A stretch of 64,000 nucleotides of DNA from Moniliella sp. 'wahieum'. Taxonomy: Eukaryota > Basidiomycota > Moniliellomycetes > Moniliellales > Moniliellaceae. Numbering within the stretch: the first letter of the stretch is position 1; every line of letters begins with the position of its first letter. The stretch lies in assembly GCA_003971905.1 (NCBI GenBank), contig RSEE01000087.1, forward strand, positions 62,001-126,000, written 5' to 3'. Made by a program: the position numbers and the translations under genes. This document shows positions 11,348-24,201 of this stretch, one piece after another. The notes beneath the pieces were generated by a model that had not been told where the DNA came from, did no database searches, and was given only the letters and a program-made list of their open reading frames with translations.

Positions 11348-14300
11348 ATGCCACCGCCCCCACTGCCCCACGCCTACCCCCCACCCCCCTCGCCCACCTC
11401 CACCACTCCCGCCCCCCCGATCACGACGACGACGACGACGACGACGATGTGCCCTTGGTCAAAAAGCTCGGCCTCCATTCGCCCCTCCCGCCGCTCCCCC
11501 TGGCTGCCCTGGCCATCCTCCCCCCGCTCCGCCGCCGCCGCCGCCCCCGCTCCTGCCTACTCCCTCCTCCCTCCTCCCCAGGAGGCGGCCCGCGACACCC
11601 AAGCTCTCTCGCCCTCCTTGTCCTCCTCACCGCCCTTCCGGCCCTCTACATCCTGCGCACCGCTCTTCATGCCAGCACGCGCCTCACCCCGGACACTGTC
11701 CTGCTCCCTACGACAGCTGACTCGGGCAGGCCCCTCAACGCGACCCGCCTCCTCGGCGGATTCCTCAGCTCGGTCGCATTCCAGCTCGTCGACCCTTACC
11801 GTCTTTCACGCTCTCGCGTCGATGACCAAACGCTCTATGCGCCCCCACTCGATATCGATCTGCCCAAGCAGAGCAAATCGGGCTGGGCCATCAACCCCAA
11901 CTCGGACGACCTGGGCCGTATGTACGGTACAGATGGCGTGAACCCCTCGCTGCTCTTTTCGCCACAATGGGCGACGGAACATAGCCTGACTGCCGTGCCT
12001 GCCTACCGGGCCATTACGGAAGACGACGACTGTCTGGTCCAATGGGTAGCCCAGGGCACGATCTGTGCCCGCCTGAACGACAAGTACGGTGCGCATCATG
12101 GTCTGAGCCCTGCGCCGTCCCACCTCCCCCCGATTGACATTGTGTTTACCTGGGTCAATGGTTCGGACCCGCTGCACGACCAGGCCAAGCAGTACTGGGC
12201 CTACTGTGTCAGTGCGCACGATGCCGAAGCAAGGAGCGAGTACTGTCCCAGCCCATTTACTTCTCGCCCCGGCTCGCCTGCTGGCGCACAGGCGCTCACG
12301 CTCGATGCGCACCACGCCACCAAATTCGCCCGCTTTGTCACGGACATTTACCCTGTACTTGTGCGTGCGGCCAAGGGGGTGCAGGATCGCCATTCCCACA
12401 TTCGGCGGTGGCGGGAAAAATCAATTGGGTACAGCTCCGAACGGTTTTTCGAGATGGACGAGTTACGGTACGCGATTCGGACCGCAGTTCAGTTCCTCCA
12501 ACACCTCGGCACGGTCCATATTATCTCGCCCGACTTTGGCGTAGCGGCGTTGGATGCGATGGCACAGGCGGAAGCTAAGCGCACCAACCGCCCTGTGCAC
12601 CAGATTATCCAACAACACGACCCATGGCTCGATCGGTACATTGATCCTGTTGATGGCTCGCACCGGGTGGGCCAGCGGCCCGGATGGCTGGACACGAACC
12701 GGTCTAGTGTGCTGGCTGGCCGGGCGGCGATGACCCAAGTGCGCCGGGACGAAGGAGGGCCGGAACTGCGCTTGCACCATGACTGGTCCCTGTTCCGTCC
12801 TGTGGCCGAGGAAGGGGCAGGGGTAGGAGCGCACAAGGCATCCGTGTTGCCCAGTTTCAATTCGATGGCAGTGGAGGCGGCGTTGGATCCTGGTGCTTCA
12901 GTGGAAGCAGGTGGATGGAGCGGGTTGGGCACGAGCGATACGCTGTTATTTTCCAACGATGATTTTTTCCTGCTGCGACCAGTGGGTCATGTGGACGTGC
13001 ACTCACCGTTGTATGGGCTATCGTTACGGTTCCAGCACGACTTGGTGGTGCAGGCCGCCAGTCCGCTCACCTGGTCCGCGGGGGGCGAGTGGCCCGGGCT
13101 TAAGATGGTGTCGAACGTGCTAGACGAGCGATTTGGACGGCGGACGCGACGGTACCCACAGCACGTGCACCGTAGTGCGTCGGCATCCTTGCTCCACGAG
13201 ACACGGTTGATGTTTCGGGAAGATGTGAGTGGTGCGATGCGCACGCGGTTCCGTGGGGTGGGCACGAACCTTGTCACGCACCAGCTGCTGCACAATACGA
13301 TTATTGAGCGGCACCGCGAAGCAGCGTTATGGTCGTACGTTATGCTCGTGCTCGACGCCAATGGGGACGGGGGTGGACCATGAGGAATTCCAAGTGCTGC
13401 GACGAAGTTTTCCACGCCACCACGTTTCGGGACACGATTTGCCGCCTGGACGTAACCAGGCCGAGGCTGAGGACGCGTACCGCCGCGCACACCCGGGTGG
13501 GCGACGGAAGAGCCGCACGCAGGTCGGTCGGAAGATAGGGTACGGACGCCGCGCCGCTCAACACTGCTTGGTTCCCAGGTACACGGTGCACATGCCGCGC
13601 TTGGCCTTGCGTCCCATGGCGCTGTGAGCACGTACCAGTTCAGCTCGTGGGACGGGTACGCGCTCGCGGGCCTCTATGCCAATGCGATCAATTTGTTTGG
13701 TCAGCGCAAGCCGGGAAAGGCAATGCAATGGCACGATGCTGGTTGGCCATGGTACTTGACCAACACTACCAATCTCACCTCCCCCATTTCTTCCTCTTCC
13801 TCTACCAACACCAACGCCAACTCCAACGGCAATGCTGTGCGGCCGCCCCCATGGGGCGCAGCGGACGACGGTCCGGCCCGGACGCCATTTATGGAAGAGA
13901 TGGACGAGCATGGCTCAGTGGCGTGTGCGGTGGAGTGGAAAGCGTGTTTGGTCGCGGACGGACTGGGGTGGATGAGCAGTAACGCCAGCACGGCCCGTTC
14001 GACTCAATGGGCTAGCGAACAAGTATTTACGCGCTTGGCATTTGAGCAGCCCCACTGTGGCGACTGCTTACTTACCCATCTCGTGGCTCTTTCTGGCGGT
14101 CGGGGATTAAGTGCCGTGTTACCTTCTCCCGATAAGCGTTTGCCCGGAGAGCGAAACAAGGATGTACACGGCACGACGATGCCTAGGCCGCTGGGCGAAC
14201 CGCATTTACCCTTGAGCCGAACCTGGTTATCACCTTCGTCTGCCCCAGCGGGCTGGCGTGGGGCTAACTTTTCCCTTGCGTCGGTGGCACAAGGTAGTGG

Positions 14301-14705
14301 CTGGAGCGGGGGGTCGGCACGCGTGTTTGTCGCGCGCTGTTGCAGCGGTACGCTTACACTATGGCCTCGACCCCCGTTGAGTTTGAGCAGCTCGGCGCAG
14401 GAGGAGAGAAACATACGCGTACCATGTTGCAAGAGGTGCTGGCGCATACCCAGACGGACCGCGGACCGTTGGCTGCCCCCCCGCCTGGCGCTCAAGCCCA
14501 TCCACAAGCACAAGCTCAAGCTCAAGCACAAGACGATCCCGAGGCAGAGGACGACGAGGCTGAGGACCACGAATCGGTGGCGTTGTTGGCGGTCAACGAC
14601 GATATTGTGGACCACGCTTCGTCGCATAAGATTGTAGAGGTGTTTACAACCTGGTTGGAGAATACCTTCCCGTCGGCGCGGTGGAAGACGCCGTTTGAAT
14701 CATGA
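11348..14705 (+). CDS. Stealth-family glycan phosphotransferase, paralogue 1
   Basis: Predicted type II Golgi membrane enzyme of the Stealth superfamily, which includes GNPTAB and the cryptococcal xylosylphosphotransferase Xpt1; the family moves sugar-1-phosphate from a nucleotide sugar to a glycan. An Asp-rich cytosolic stretch (near 11425) and a hydrophobic anchor (about 11605-11675) precede conserved region 1 (VFTWVNGSDP, 12142-12171), region 2 (MDELRYAIR, 12454-12480), region 3 (SFNSMAVEA near 12855 and SNDDFFLLRP near 12952) and region 4 (LLHETRLMFRED near 13192). An EF-hand-like loop (DANGDGG) follows at about 13354, where the frame breaks; the C-terminal part has a CGDC motif near 14056. 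A second shift lies near 14330 and another near the N terminus. The start at 11348 is tentative because the upstream part is low complexity. Donor and acceptor sugars are unknown. Confidence 0.85.
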
Positions 14706-15215
14706 AGCATGAAGCATGAAGAACGAAGCATGGTGGTCGATGGTTGATCGGAGACGGCTGTGACGAGGGGAACCGCGAGAGTGGGGGGAGGGTGGCGTGG
14801 ACTGGAGATGGGACAGAATCACATGGAGCGGGATGGGATGGAGCGGGATGGGAAAGGGCGCGGCACGTGCAATGAATGATACCGCAATGGACGACGCAGA
14901 AGGCGTGGACGGTGTGTAGATCAGCCAGGATGAGCCGCAGCCGCTCGACATGAATGTGCGCAGCAGCGCAAAGACAATGGGCCAGGCGTGCGTCACATCA
15001 CATGTCACGAGGCACGTGGGGTGCTGGGCCATTCTAGTGTCACGTGGTGTGCTGTGCATGTGATGGGCACGGGCGCATGTGTGATGTGATGTGGGTGCGC
15101 CGCCGATCCAAGCGACAGCGCCTCGCCGAGGCAGGCGCCGGCGATTGAACGCAACGCAACGCAGCCACCTCCACCACCGCCACCACCACTCTCTGTGCTG
15201 CCCACGCCGTCCCCG
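14706..15215. other. Intergenic region between Stealth 1 and VPS11
   Basis: Directly after the stop, ATGAAGC is repeated (about 14701-14735). One exact TCACATGTCA word (14998-15007) lies about 210 bp before the VPS11 start. No gene seen. Confidence 0.6.
14998..15007 (-). promoter_or_regulatory. TGACATGTGA word, copy 4
   Basis: Exact copy on - (TCACATGTCA on +), about 210 bp before the VPS11 start. Confidence 0.5.
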
Positions 15216-18200
15216 ATGCCTGCCAGCTCAGCGGCGCCGTCCAGCGCGTGGCGGCGCTTCGAGTGGTACGATGCCGCGCCGGTGCTTGCGCCCCAGTCGG
15301 CGCTGCTGCCCTCAGCCTCGGCCGCAGCGTCGGTGCAGAGCAAAGACGTGCTCTGCGTTGTGCCCCTCGCCCTCCGGCCCTCGCTCACCGCCGTTGTCCA
15401 TCCGCCCACTGCCGCCAGCGCATGCGCCACCGCCCTCGCTGCCCAGCAGGCTGGCCTCTCCCCCAGCGACAGTTTTGACCCAAGCTCCGCCCCTCGCTGC
15501 TGCCGCCGCATCCTGGCCGGCGCGCGCGGCGCTGGGTGCGCGCGGCCTACTCGCCGTCGCCTATGCCTCGGGGCGCATCTCTCTGCTCGCACCAGGCTCG
15601 TACCAGCCGATCCTCACCTTCGATGCCTTTGGCGATGGCATTGGTGGTGGCCGCATCACCCACCTCTCCTCCGACGCATCCGGCCGCCTGTCGGGTTGGG
15701 CGAACAGGCTGGGGCGGTTCCCTTTGTTGCGGATCTGGGACCTGCGCCAGATCGTTGCCGAAGAACAGACGACCGAAACGACAGACGAGGAGCTCCCCCC
15801 TCTGCGGCCTGGAGATGCACGTGCGATCCCGCGTCACCATACCACCCAGGCTTACTTACGCCCGCGCCTGTTGGCCGAAGCGCGGGTCCAGCACGGCTCT
15901 CGTCCTACCCCCGTTGCGGCGCTGACGCACACGCCTGACCTTGCCTTCCTTGCGGTCGGACTGGCAGATGGGACGGTACTGCTGCTGCGCGGTCTGTCGG
16001 ATGCATTGGATGCAGTGGCCAGTGCCAAGCCTGCCAAATCTGCCAAACCTACCAAGCCAACCGGGAAGACGGACAAGAATGGGGTCGAGACGGAGATGTC
16101 GTTACCGATGGCGCAGTTGCCCAAGTTCAAAGTGATCATGCAGCAGCCATCGCGGTCGACCGACGCGCCGCTTGAGCCATTGACGGCGCTCGCACTGAGT
16201 GGGGTGCGGGACGCTGACGCGGACTCTGGGTCTACCCCCGCCCCAGCACCGAGCAAGGGTACGTGGCGCGGGACAAGAAGAAGTCGACGACGCCCGTGAG
16301 TGGGATGGTGGTGTACCTGTACATTGTGACACCGACCAAACTGATGCGCTACCTGGTGCAAGCGCCGGCCGGTGCGTCCTATGGCCGTCCTACGATTGTG
16401 GATGATGTAGGCACAGCGCTGGCTGCGCGGCTCTACTGCCCAGCACGTTGAATGCGCTTGCGCTCTTGCCCGCCAACGGGGATCCGTGGGGTCTCGTTCC
16501 GGCGCGCACGACGGGCTCGGAAGAACAGAGGAGCTCCAACGTGGCTGCCGAGACCGTGTTGCGCGATACGCGCGGGCGTGGCGGGCGCGCGTAGGCCTGC
16601 GGGCAAGCTGGTGTTGGTGCGCGACGAGGCGATCTACATTGCCGGTGGGGAAGGGCGGGAAGCATGCTATGCGCTGGAAGGCAGCAAGACAGCTGCGCTG
16701 CTTACCTGTGATCCGAATGTGCTCTACCGCATTACCGACTCGGCCCCGGCCGGCGCGGCGGCAGGAACACAGCACCTCGTCGTCTGGGGTCCTCCCAAGG
16801 GAGCCACCGGGAAAGAGACAGCGTTGCTGCATGTGTTTGACCTGGAAGCGCAGGCCATCGCGGTTACCCACCGTGTCCCCTCGGGCGTACGAGCAGTTTG
16901 GGTCGAGTCGGCCACCGACCGGCCGCGGGCCAAGTCAAGATCTGTATTCTGTCCAACGAGGGCAGCATGCTGCGCTTGACCCAGCGCTCGCTGCGTGCTC
17001 GGACAGATGCGTTGGTGCGGCTTGCGCTGGCTCCCTCGGTACCTGCCGCTGGGCCTGGCCGCCGAAGCACCAGGTCCGGGGGGCGAGTTTGCCACGGCGC
17101 TCAGCACGACGCGTACTTACCTCCTGACGTTGTGCAAGTGGGTGCGGGGCCGTGGGGGGAAGGCGACCGCGCCAGCCGGGTCACGGTGCACAACGATCGG
17201 GCGGCACATGCGACACTGGCACGTGCGTTGGAGGCGGCGGTGCCGTTGGTGGCGTCGCTGCATGCGCAGTACGCCGACTCGCTGTATGGCCGCGGCGAGT
17301 TTGATGCTGCTACGGCGCAGTGGTCCAAGGCTGTGGGGCGGTGCGGCCGAGCCATGTGATCCGAAAGGTACGTTACCGTCACGTCTGTCCTGTCCGCCAC
17401 GAGATCTGAGAGAGAAAGGGAGAGAGAGAACTAACTCGCTTGCTAGCTGCTCGACTCGCAACGGATCGGCAACTTGGCCACGTACCTGGCTGCGCTGCAT
17501 GCCCAAGGGCTCGCTACGCCCGAGCACACCGTTGCTGCTCAACTGCTATGCCAAGCTCAAGGACGTCGCCTCCCTCGACGCATTCATTCGCCAACCGGCA
17601 CGGGCGGCCGCGCGCGCGCCTGCGTGCTGCGAAGAAACGCCAACGCCCTCCTCAGCCCCAACGAATGGCGATGGACTCTTCTCGCCGCTGCCTGAGGTGG
17701 AGGAAGGCACGGAGGAGGAAGGCACGGAGCAGGATGCGAGGGAGCGAGCGGGCCACGCTGCCCTTTGACCTGGCCACGGCGATCCGGGTGTCGGCAAGGC
17801 GGGTTCTATGCGCAAGCGGGCTACCTTGCCGCGCGCTACGGCGATGCAGGCGAGTACATGCGCATCCAAGTCAACGATCTGGAAGACTGGGATGCGGCAC
17901 TGGTGTATGTCGTCGATCGTCGCCTACGCAGGCGGGGGAACTGCTACAGTCCCATGCTCGTGCTCTCCTCCTCCACCGTGCCATGCCAACCACAACGTTA
18001 CTGGTGGAACTGTGTGCGGGCCACTTTGTGCCCGGTGCTTCCGCTCGAGGCGCGCGCGCTCCCCGCTCCCGACGAGACAGCTGACGACCTCGACCTCTCC
18101 GTCCCGGCTTTGGCACCACCGCCTCCCACCGAATCACAAGCAAGGGTCTCATGTCCTACCTGCAGCTCACCTCCTACCTCCGTTCCCGCACGGCAGAGCC

Positions 18201-19614
18201 AGTGTCGAGCCAGCGCGCGCCACCACCTGAAGCGTCGGAGCAAGGGAGCGACAGCCCGAGTCCGAGGCCAAGCCAGAGCCAGGGCCAGACCAGGGCAGAG
18301 CCAGAGCCAGAGCCGGCGTCAGCGTCAGAGCCCGAGCCAAAACTACTGTCGTCCGTGCCGCCGCCGTACTCGCCGCCTTCGCCCCAAACCTTTTTGCCCA
18401 CTTTGCTGGGATGCAGGACGAGTTTGCCTTGTTCCTGGAAAGCGTTGCGCTGCTCCGCTGGGGCCAGCAGGTGGACATGGTTGCCGATCCTCCCGCCTCT
18501 GAGGCAGGAGCGTCGCTGGCGCCGCCCAGCTTGCTGGGGGAAGACGAGGAGGCGCAGCAGGCCGTGTGGAACACGTTGTTGGAACTGTACCTGTGCGATC
18601 CCGTGTCGGGGAAGGGCTGGGGTTGGTGCCCAAGGGCCGTCGGGCGCGCGCGTTACGGCTGCTGCAGCAATCGGCCACGTTGCCGTACGATGTCGCCCAA
18701 GCCCTGCTCCTCTGCACCACGGCCGACTTCACTCCCGGGCTGGTACTTCTGTACGGCCGACTGGGGCTGTACGACGACCTGATCCACCTCTTCTTCCGCC
18801 TTTCGCAGGGGGAGCAAGAGGAGGAGGCGCATGCCAGTTGATGCAGGCGTTGGACAAGTGGGGCAACAAGGCGCCTCACCTGTACCCTCTCGTTCTGCGT
18901 CACTTGGTCTCCTCTCCTACGCTCCTATCCAAGCGCTCGACCGATGTCGCACACATTCTCACCATTGTCGAAGCCGTTCGCTCCTCTCGCCCGCCGAGGT
19001 GGTCCAGTTGCTAGCTGGGTCCGACGAGGGTGGGCCGGGATCGGGTTGGTGCGTGCTTACCTCGTGCGCTCGCTTACGGCGGCCAAGATGCCGCTGCGGC
19101 GATACGGCGCTGTTGCGTTCCTACCTCGCCGAGACGCGGACCAAGGAACAAGCTGCTGTTTCCCTCACCTCGTCCGATTCGCCTGCCGTGCTACAAGCCA
19201 CCACCTGTTCCATGTGTGGCGCGCCATTGAGCTTGCCCTCGACCCACTTTTTGTGCAAGCACGCGTACCATTCCACCTGCCTCGCCTCGGCCTCGCCATC
19301 GGAGGGCGACGCGGAAGCAGGTACCGAATGCCCGCTTTGCGCCCAAGCTGCCACTGTCAAAGCCCAGATCCGCGGGCGAACGTCAAGGCGGCCAAGGCGC
19401 CTCAACTGTACGTCTAAGATCTTCCATTTCTTTGCTTCTCTTGTCGTGTGCTACAGGCACGACAAAGGACATTACATGGTGTACTGACATACTTGCGTCT
19501 CCTCCTTTTCGCGTGCAGGTTGTTGGACGAAGTAGCCCAAGCGGACGACGGACTGGCCGCGACCGCGCGCTTGTTTGGCATGGGCCTCTTGGGCCTCGAG
19601 TTGCCAACGGCGTA
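15216..19614 (+). CDS. VPS11: VPS11, core subunit of HOPS/CORVET tethering complexes
   Basis: VPS11 (Pep5) is a shared core subunit of HOPS and CORVET, which tether endosomal and vacuolar membranes before SNARE fusion. The start at 15216 gives MPASSAAPSSAWRRFEWYD, matching the family's N-terminal WRRF motif. Then come a beta-propeller-like region (KIW-type LRIWDLRQIV near 15733), the clathrin-heavy-chain-like helical part (YADSLYGRGEFDAA near 17270; LLLNCYAKLKD near 17535; ATAIRVCRQGGFYAQAGYLA near 17775; QDEFALFLESVALL near 18413), a RING-H2 finger (CSMCG ... HFLCKHAYH ... CPLC, about 19206-19345) and the conserved tail DGLAATARLFGMGL before the stop. Two introns are clear (17368-17446, 19408-19518). 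Several one-base frame shifts occur, for example just before 17368. It converges on the lipin gene. Confidence 0.92.
17368..17446 (+). other. VPS11 intron
   Basis: Donor GTACGT, branch-like CTAACTC at 17431, acceptor TAG ending at 17446. Splicing joins VIRK to LLDSQRIGNL, exactly the family's conserved VIRKFLDAQRI stretch. Confidence 0.85.
19408..19518 (+). other. VPS11 last intron
   Basis: Donor GTACGT at 19408 and acceptor GTGCAG ending at 19518. Splicing joins KAPQL to LLDEVAQADDG and keeps the frame into the conserved VPS11 tail. Confidence 0.85.
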
Positions 19615-19900
19615 AATTACGTTCCGTTGGCGCTCGTTGGATCAACTGCTATCTTCATTACACCATCCCTTGCAGGACAAAGAAAAGATTATAGATTGGT
19701 ATGTGCGTCGCAGCGTAGCGAGGCAGGGCAGGAACGGTAGGATGGGATGGACGGTATGGAGACAAACGACACCAACTCGTAGCATCCAGTGTTGCGATGC
19801 CTGTGCAGCACGTACGTAGCACAGTAGACAAGAGTCAGGACGCGGTCGTGCGTGGTGCGGGTCGAGCGCAGAGGCGAGGGTACAGGTCGTCCATTGGTCC
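19615..19900. other. Convergent 3' region of VPS11 and lipin
   Basis: 286 bp between two converging stop codons. No gene or clear terminator signal seen. Confidence 0.6.
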
Positions 19901-22900
19901 TTAGCCGTGCCACTCGAACCGAATCTCCCCCTGACGAAGGAGAGGGTCTTCGTCCTCCTCGCTCGCCTCCTCCTCGTCGGAAACCAAGTCGCCATCATCG
20001 CCCTCGTCACCTTCATCGCCCTCGTCGTCCTCACACCATCTCCATCATCCTCTCCATCATCCTCGCCATCATGATTGTGATGGTCATCATGGCCCTCCTC
20101 GCCCTCCTCGTCCTCCGTGCCCCGGCCCTCCTCACTCTTGGGCGCAGAATCGTGGCCTGCGTAGTTAGAGGGGATCCCAAGGATGCTTGTGAATGATCTT
20201 TGGCATCTTGGCTTAGCATGCGACGGTGACCTCCCGGTTGCCGCAACACATCCTCCTCCAAATCCGACACGTCTTCTTTCCGGCTCGGCAGAAAGACGGC
20301 ACCAACGAGGGGGACGTGGCGCGTTCCTCAGCTGGGCGCGGGGCGGTGTAGGGAGATCCGGTCCTCCTGCCAAGGTGGGGTCCAGAGGGAAGGAGGGGTT
20401 GGAGATTCCAACGTGGCTGTGCCATCCACGTCCTGGGGCGTAGGCAACGACGACACTGGAATTGGCGATCCGGCCGAGCAAGCGAAACCGGCTCCGTCGT
20501 TCCTCGGTCCGTTGCGACGGAGAAACAGGGTCACTCTTATCGCTGCGGATGCTGCCTGTGGCCGACAGGGCAGGCGAAAGCGGTTGAAGCTCAGGCAGGT
20601 GAACATCGGTAACGGCGCACGCCAAAAGTTGAAGGTGCTGTACTGTCGATGGGCACGCGAATCTTTGGGACCGTTTGGACGACGGGGAACATCTGGTCCA
20701 CAAGATCCGTCATGTGAATGTACGAGGTCATGTACCCAGCCATCTCGAGGAGCTCCATCTTGACTTCTCCATTTGGGTCGATAGTGAAGATGCGGGACGA
20801 AGGGATATCGACGGAACGGTACGAGAGCATCCGTGATCCGGTTGCCAAAGCCAGCGTAGAACGGGGTTGGAGCCGAAGTATCCGTCGTTTTCCTTTGCGG
20901 GTGGGGGAGAGGGGGCTGGCGATGGGATCAAGGGAAGGGGAATAAGGCGAGGTAGGACGAGGGAAGGAGATCGGGAACGAGGTGTCCCTTCTCCAGGCGA
21001 AGCCGGCCCCGGCGGAAGGTCTTCTCTCTTGATCTTGGCTAGCACGGGCTTCGTTGCCAAACAAACGAGCAATGTCCCGTAGCGCGGCCATCTTGAACAC
21101 CTCTGGTTTGCGCAAGATCACCTCACGATGCAAGGAAGCAATCAGTCGATCCGGACTCATGATCACTGGCCCCTCGGGGAGCACATATCCCTCTTGCTTG
21201 ATCCCACGAAGGTAGTCTCGTGTAGTGTCGGCCTGGCCAATGGCACGGGAAGTGAGGTACATAATCCGTACCCGTTCGAAGCAATGTCGGTAAACAGCTT
21301 GGCCACGCCCTGGTGCGTCCAGTCTCGCCCAATGAGTGTAAACATGTGCCCCAAAGCATCTGACTTGGTAATCGTACCATCAATGTCAGACACAACAATG
21401 GGCTGTGAAGCGTCCCACAAAAAGATCTTGGCTCGCACCACCGCCACACCTGAGAAGGAAGAGGTGACGGAGAAGGTGATGGTGTTGAGACCCTTGCGCA
21501 AATTCATTGACTTGAGCTGGTCCGAGGTCAACCGCAGTGTCTTGAGATACACTTTGCTGCCTCCTCTTCCCCGCCCGACGCGTCGCTAGTGGCGGCCGAA
21601 TGATCATAACCTTCAAACAAGGGTTCGCTCTTAGCCCGCTCCAACCGGCGGTCCCTCTCGTCGTCGCTCGTCGCCGATTCGGACACTGGCACCGACGCTC
21701 CGGGCGCCCGGGACCACCAGCGCGACCAGCGACTGGGTTAGTGGTACCCTGGGGGGGTCGGTACCGCCCCGCAGGCGAGCGTCGGGACGCTCAACGCTCT
21801 GCAGGCTACGGCGGTAGAGCGAAAGGCAGCCAACAAGGCAGGTGGTCCTCCCATAAGAGGTATCGGTCATTGTACCGCACGACCAGTTGTTCGTCCGAAA
21901 CGATCGATGCGTCCTGGACAAACTCGTCGTAGCTGATCCGGTGTTGTTCAAAGGCGCTCTGGGCCGCCTGGGCTTCTTCGTCGGGCTTGGCGTTACTTGC
22001 CGCCTCATCCTCCGTCCGGGCAGATGCAGTCATTGCAGGGTCTGCCGTTGCGGGCTCTGCTTCTTCACGTTCTGGCTTTGCTCGCTCGCCGCTCTGCGGA
22101 GGCACGCCCTCGGCACCCGAAAGCGAGAGTTGGAAATCATGTACCCGATCTTGGTGTACGAGGCGGAGAGTGTATTCGTCATCCGGGGCATGGATCAACT
22201 CTGCATCATCGCCCTGATGACTGCGAAGGTGCTGTGCGCAGCGAATCAAATCCTGAACGAATTCACCGGCAAAGGACGAATCCATCCCCTCGTCCGTCGC
22301 ATCGTCTTCGCTGGAACTGTGTTCGCTTTCCGTTGCACTGGTGGGAGTGCGGCGGAGCCGACGCATACGTGCTGGCATGACGCGAGTTGGGCTTAAAATG
22401 CATCTCGTGCGCAAGCCGCCGGCCCTCCTCGGCGGCAATGTTCTCCCCATCGGCAGTAAGCTTATACCCATCCATGTCAAAGGTGTATGCTGTCCGTCTG
22501 TCAGTCAAACTGTCGCGCGAAACGAGGGCAGACATACCTTCGCCATGCTCACTCGTAATCCGATTGAAACGGTCACGCCGTTTCTTGTGCGAGGTAGCCT
22601 GGGCAAACTGGGCTAATTGTGCGTCGAGCGGGTCGGGAACGCCAATCTCCGCCTCCCCAGATCCAAATCGTCCAACGAGGGGGCACGCGAGTGGCGTGGC
22701 GTATCTTCATCTTCGTATGCCTCGGAGGGGGGCACAAAGTCATATCCTCAGATGCAACGGGAGGAAGCAGCGGGCTGCTGGCGGCCGAGAGAACGGGACT
22801 GGTCACCATCTCGGGCGGGATAGAAGTATCGGAGCGTCCGTCTCAAACACGAAAAATGCCTCGCCCTCATTGCCAACCTTCATAACGAAGGGAAGAGGCT

Positions 22901-23537
22901 CGGGGTGGTTGTTGAGGTGGAGTGTAACCTGGTTTGGGTTAGTGGGGCCAATCACAGAAGTGGGGTAGAGATACGCACCCTCCTCTCCGCGGGGCGGAGG
23001 ACGCTCATTTTTCCGAATCGGACATGGAAGGGAGTGGAAGAGAGTCGGTGACAAGCTTGGTCTTCTTCTTGGGATCGGGTTTCTTGCGCCGGGGCTTGTC
23101 CTTGTCCAGCTCGAGGGCAGGAGCGAGCGGGCTGACGGGCGCAGAGGGGGCGAGAGCATGAGGTCGGGCACTTCAAAGCGGGGGGAGAGGCGGGCCCGGG
23201 GGGGGCGGCGGGGGCGGGCCAGATCAGGCCGCGTGGCCAGCCAGGGGGCGGGCCCTGCTCTTCGTCGTCGTCGGCCGGGGCGTCAGGGGGGGCGTGTGGG
23301 GCGCCTTTGGGTGGAGTGACGGCGTGTCCGATGCGCTTTGTTCTTGGCCTCGTTCTCGTCGTGGCTCTTGACTTGATCCTCGTCCTCGTCCTCGTCCTCG
23401 TCCTCTGACTCAACCTCGATCTCAATCTGGCGCTCGACGACGATAATGTCGATGGCACCGCTGAGGGTGGCGGGGTTGATGTTCATGGCAGGGATGGTGT
23501 TGTAGACGCTGGACACGAGCCGTCCAACATACTGCAT
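19901..23537 (-). CDS. PAH1: Lipin-type phosphatidate phosphatase (PAH1/Ned1)
   Basis: Mg-dependent phosphatidate phosphatase of the lipin family: it converts phosphatidate to diacylglycerol and controls phospholipid versus triacylglycerol synthesis at the ER and nuclear envelope. The start at 23537 gives MQYVGRLVSS followed by NPATLSGAIDIIVVE, the hallmark N-terminal lipin domain; an acidic run follows and then PFHVRFGKMSVLR. After an intron (22929-22978) the N-lip domain continues with KVGNEGEAFFVFETD. The catalytic DxDGT motif (DIDGTIT, 21373-21387) is intact, with WTHQGVAKLF after it and the rest of the HAD-like domain (YLTSRAIGQADTTRDYL, LPEGPVIMSPDR, AGFGNR-like region) to about 20640. 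The tail is acidic and ends EIRFEWHG at 19904, keeping a Trp near the end. The frame shifts several times, for example near 22815 and 21560. Confidence 0.92.
22929..22978 (-). other. Lipin intron
   Basis: On -, donor GTGCGT at 22978 and acceptor CAG ending at 22929, with an internal CTAAC. Splicing joins AERR to VTLHLNN and restores the N-lip domain. At 50 nt it is the shortest intron seen. Confidence 0.8.
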
Positions 23538-24201
23538 CGTGTGCGTGGAGACGAGATGCGGTGGTGGTGGGGTCGGGGAGGGCGGGGCGGCGGGTTGCTT
23601 GCTGGAGGCGGAGGCGGCCCACCTAACGACCCCGCTTTCACACCCCGCCTACGTAATCCCACGCCCTCACCGATCGCCGCAGCCCATCATCGATCGCGGC
23701 TGGCCCAACGCGCACGTGGCCGACCGGCCCGATCGACCGGTATTACGCGCCGGTCATCATCATCATCCCATGTGGACCAAACCATTCCCCCCATCGCGTC
23801 ATCAGCGCCCACACAGTCCACGGGCCACGCGGCTGTATACATGCCGCTGTCTCCAGCTATCCACTGGTTGGCCACCATGGCCAGTATAGAGGAAATGAAA
23901 GCCAAAAAGCACATCAAACGGAAGCAAGCAAGGGAGAGATAATATGGGGACGAAGGGGGAGGGCGACTCAGGGGGCGACAGGAGATCGAACTCCCGCCCC
24001 TGCACCCGCCCGCACGCACCCGTGTCGACAGCATATCCAATAGGAGCAAAAGCAGCACACCCTCGCTTATAGCAATCGTCCACCCAACACAAATTAGCAC
24101 CTCTCATGTGGTCCCGTGGCACATATATATTCTAGCTGGCATACAGTTTTGGGTATGCAGCCCAGAGACCTCGCCTGATTGGAGCAGGATTACCGATCTG
24201 G
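23538..24201. other. Lipin promoter region and 3' end of the carrier-like gene
   Basis: Mixed-composition intergenic DNA with a TATA-like ACATATATAT at 24121-24130. Hydrophobic frames on - (23687-24100) have no family features and I treat them as chance. Confidence 0.5.

Noticed and set aside
23984-24012. tRNA-like T-arm on - (GGAGTTCGATCTCC)
   Set aside because: The loop has the wrong length and no D-arm, anticodon arm or acceptor stem pairs around it.
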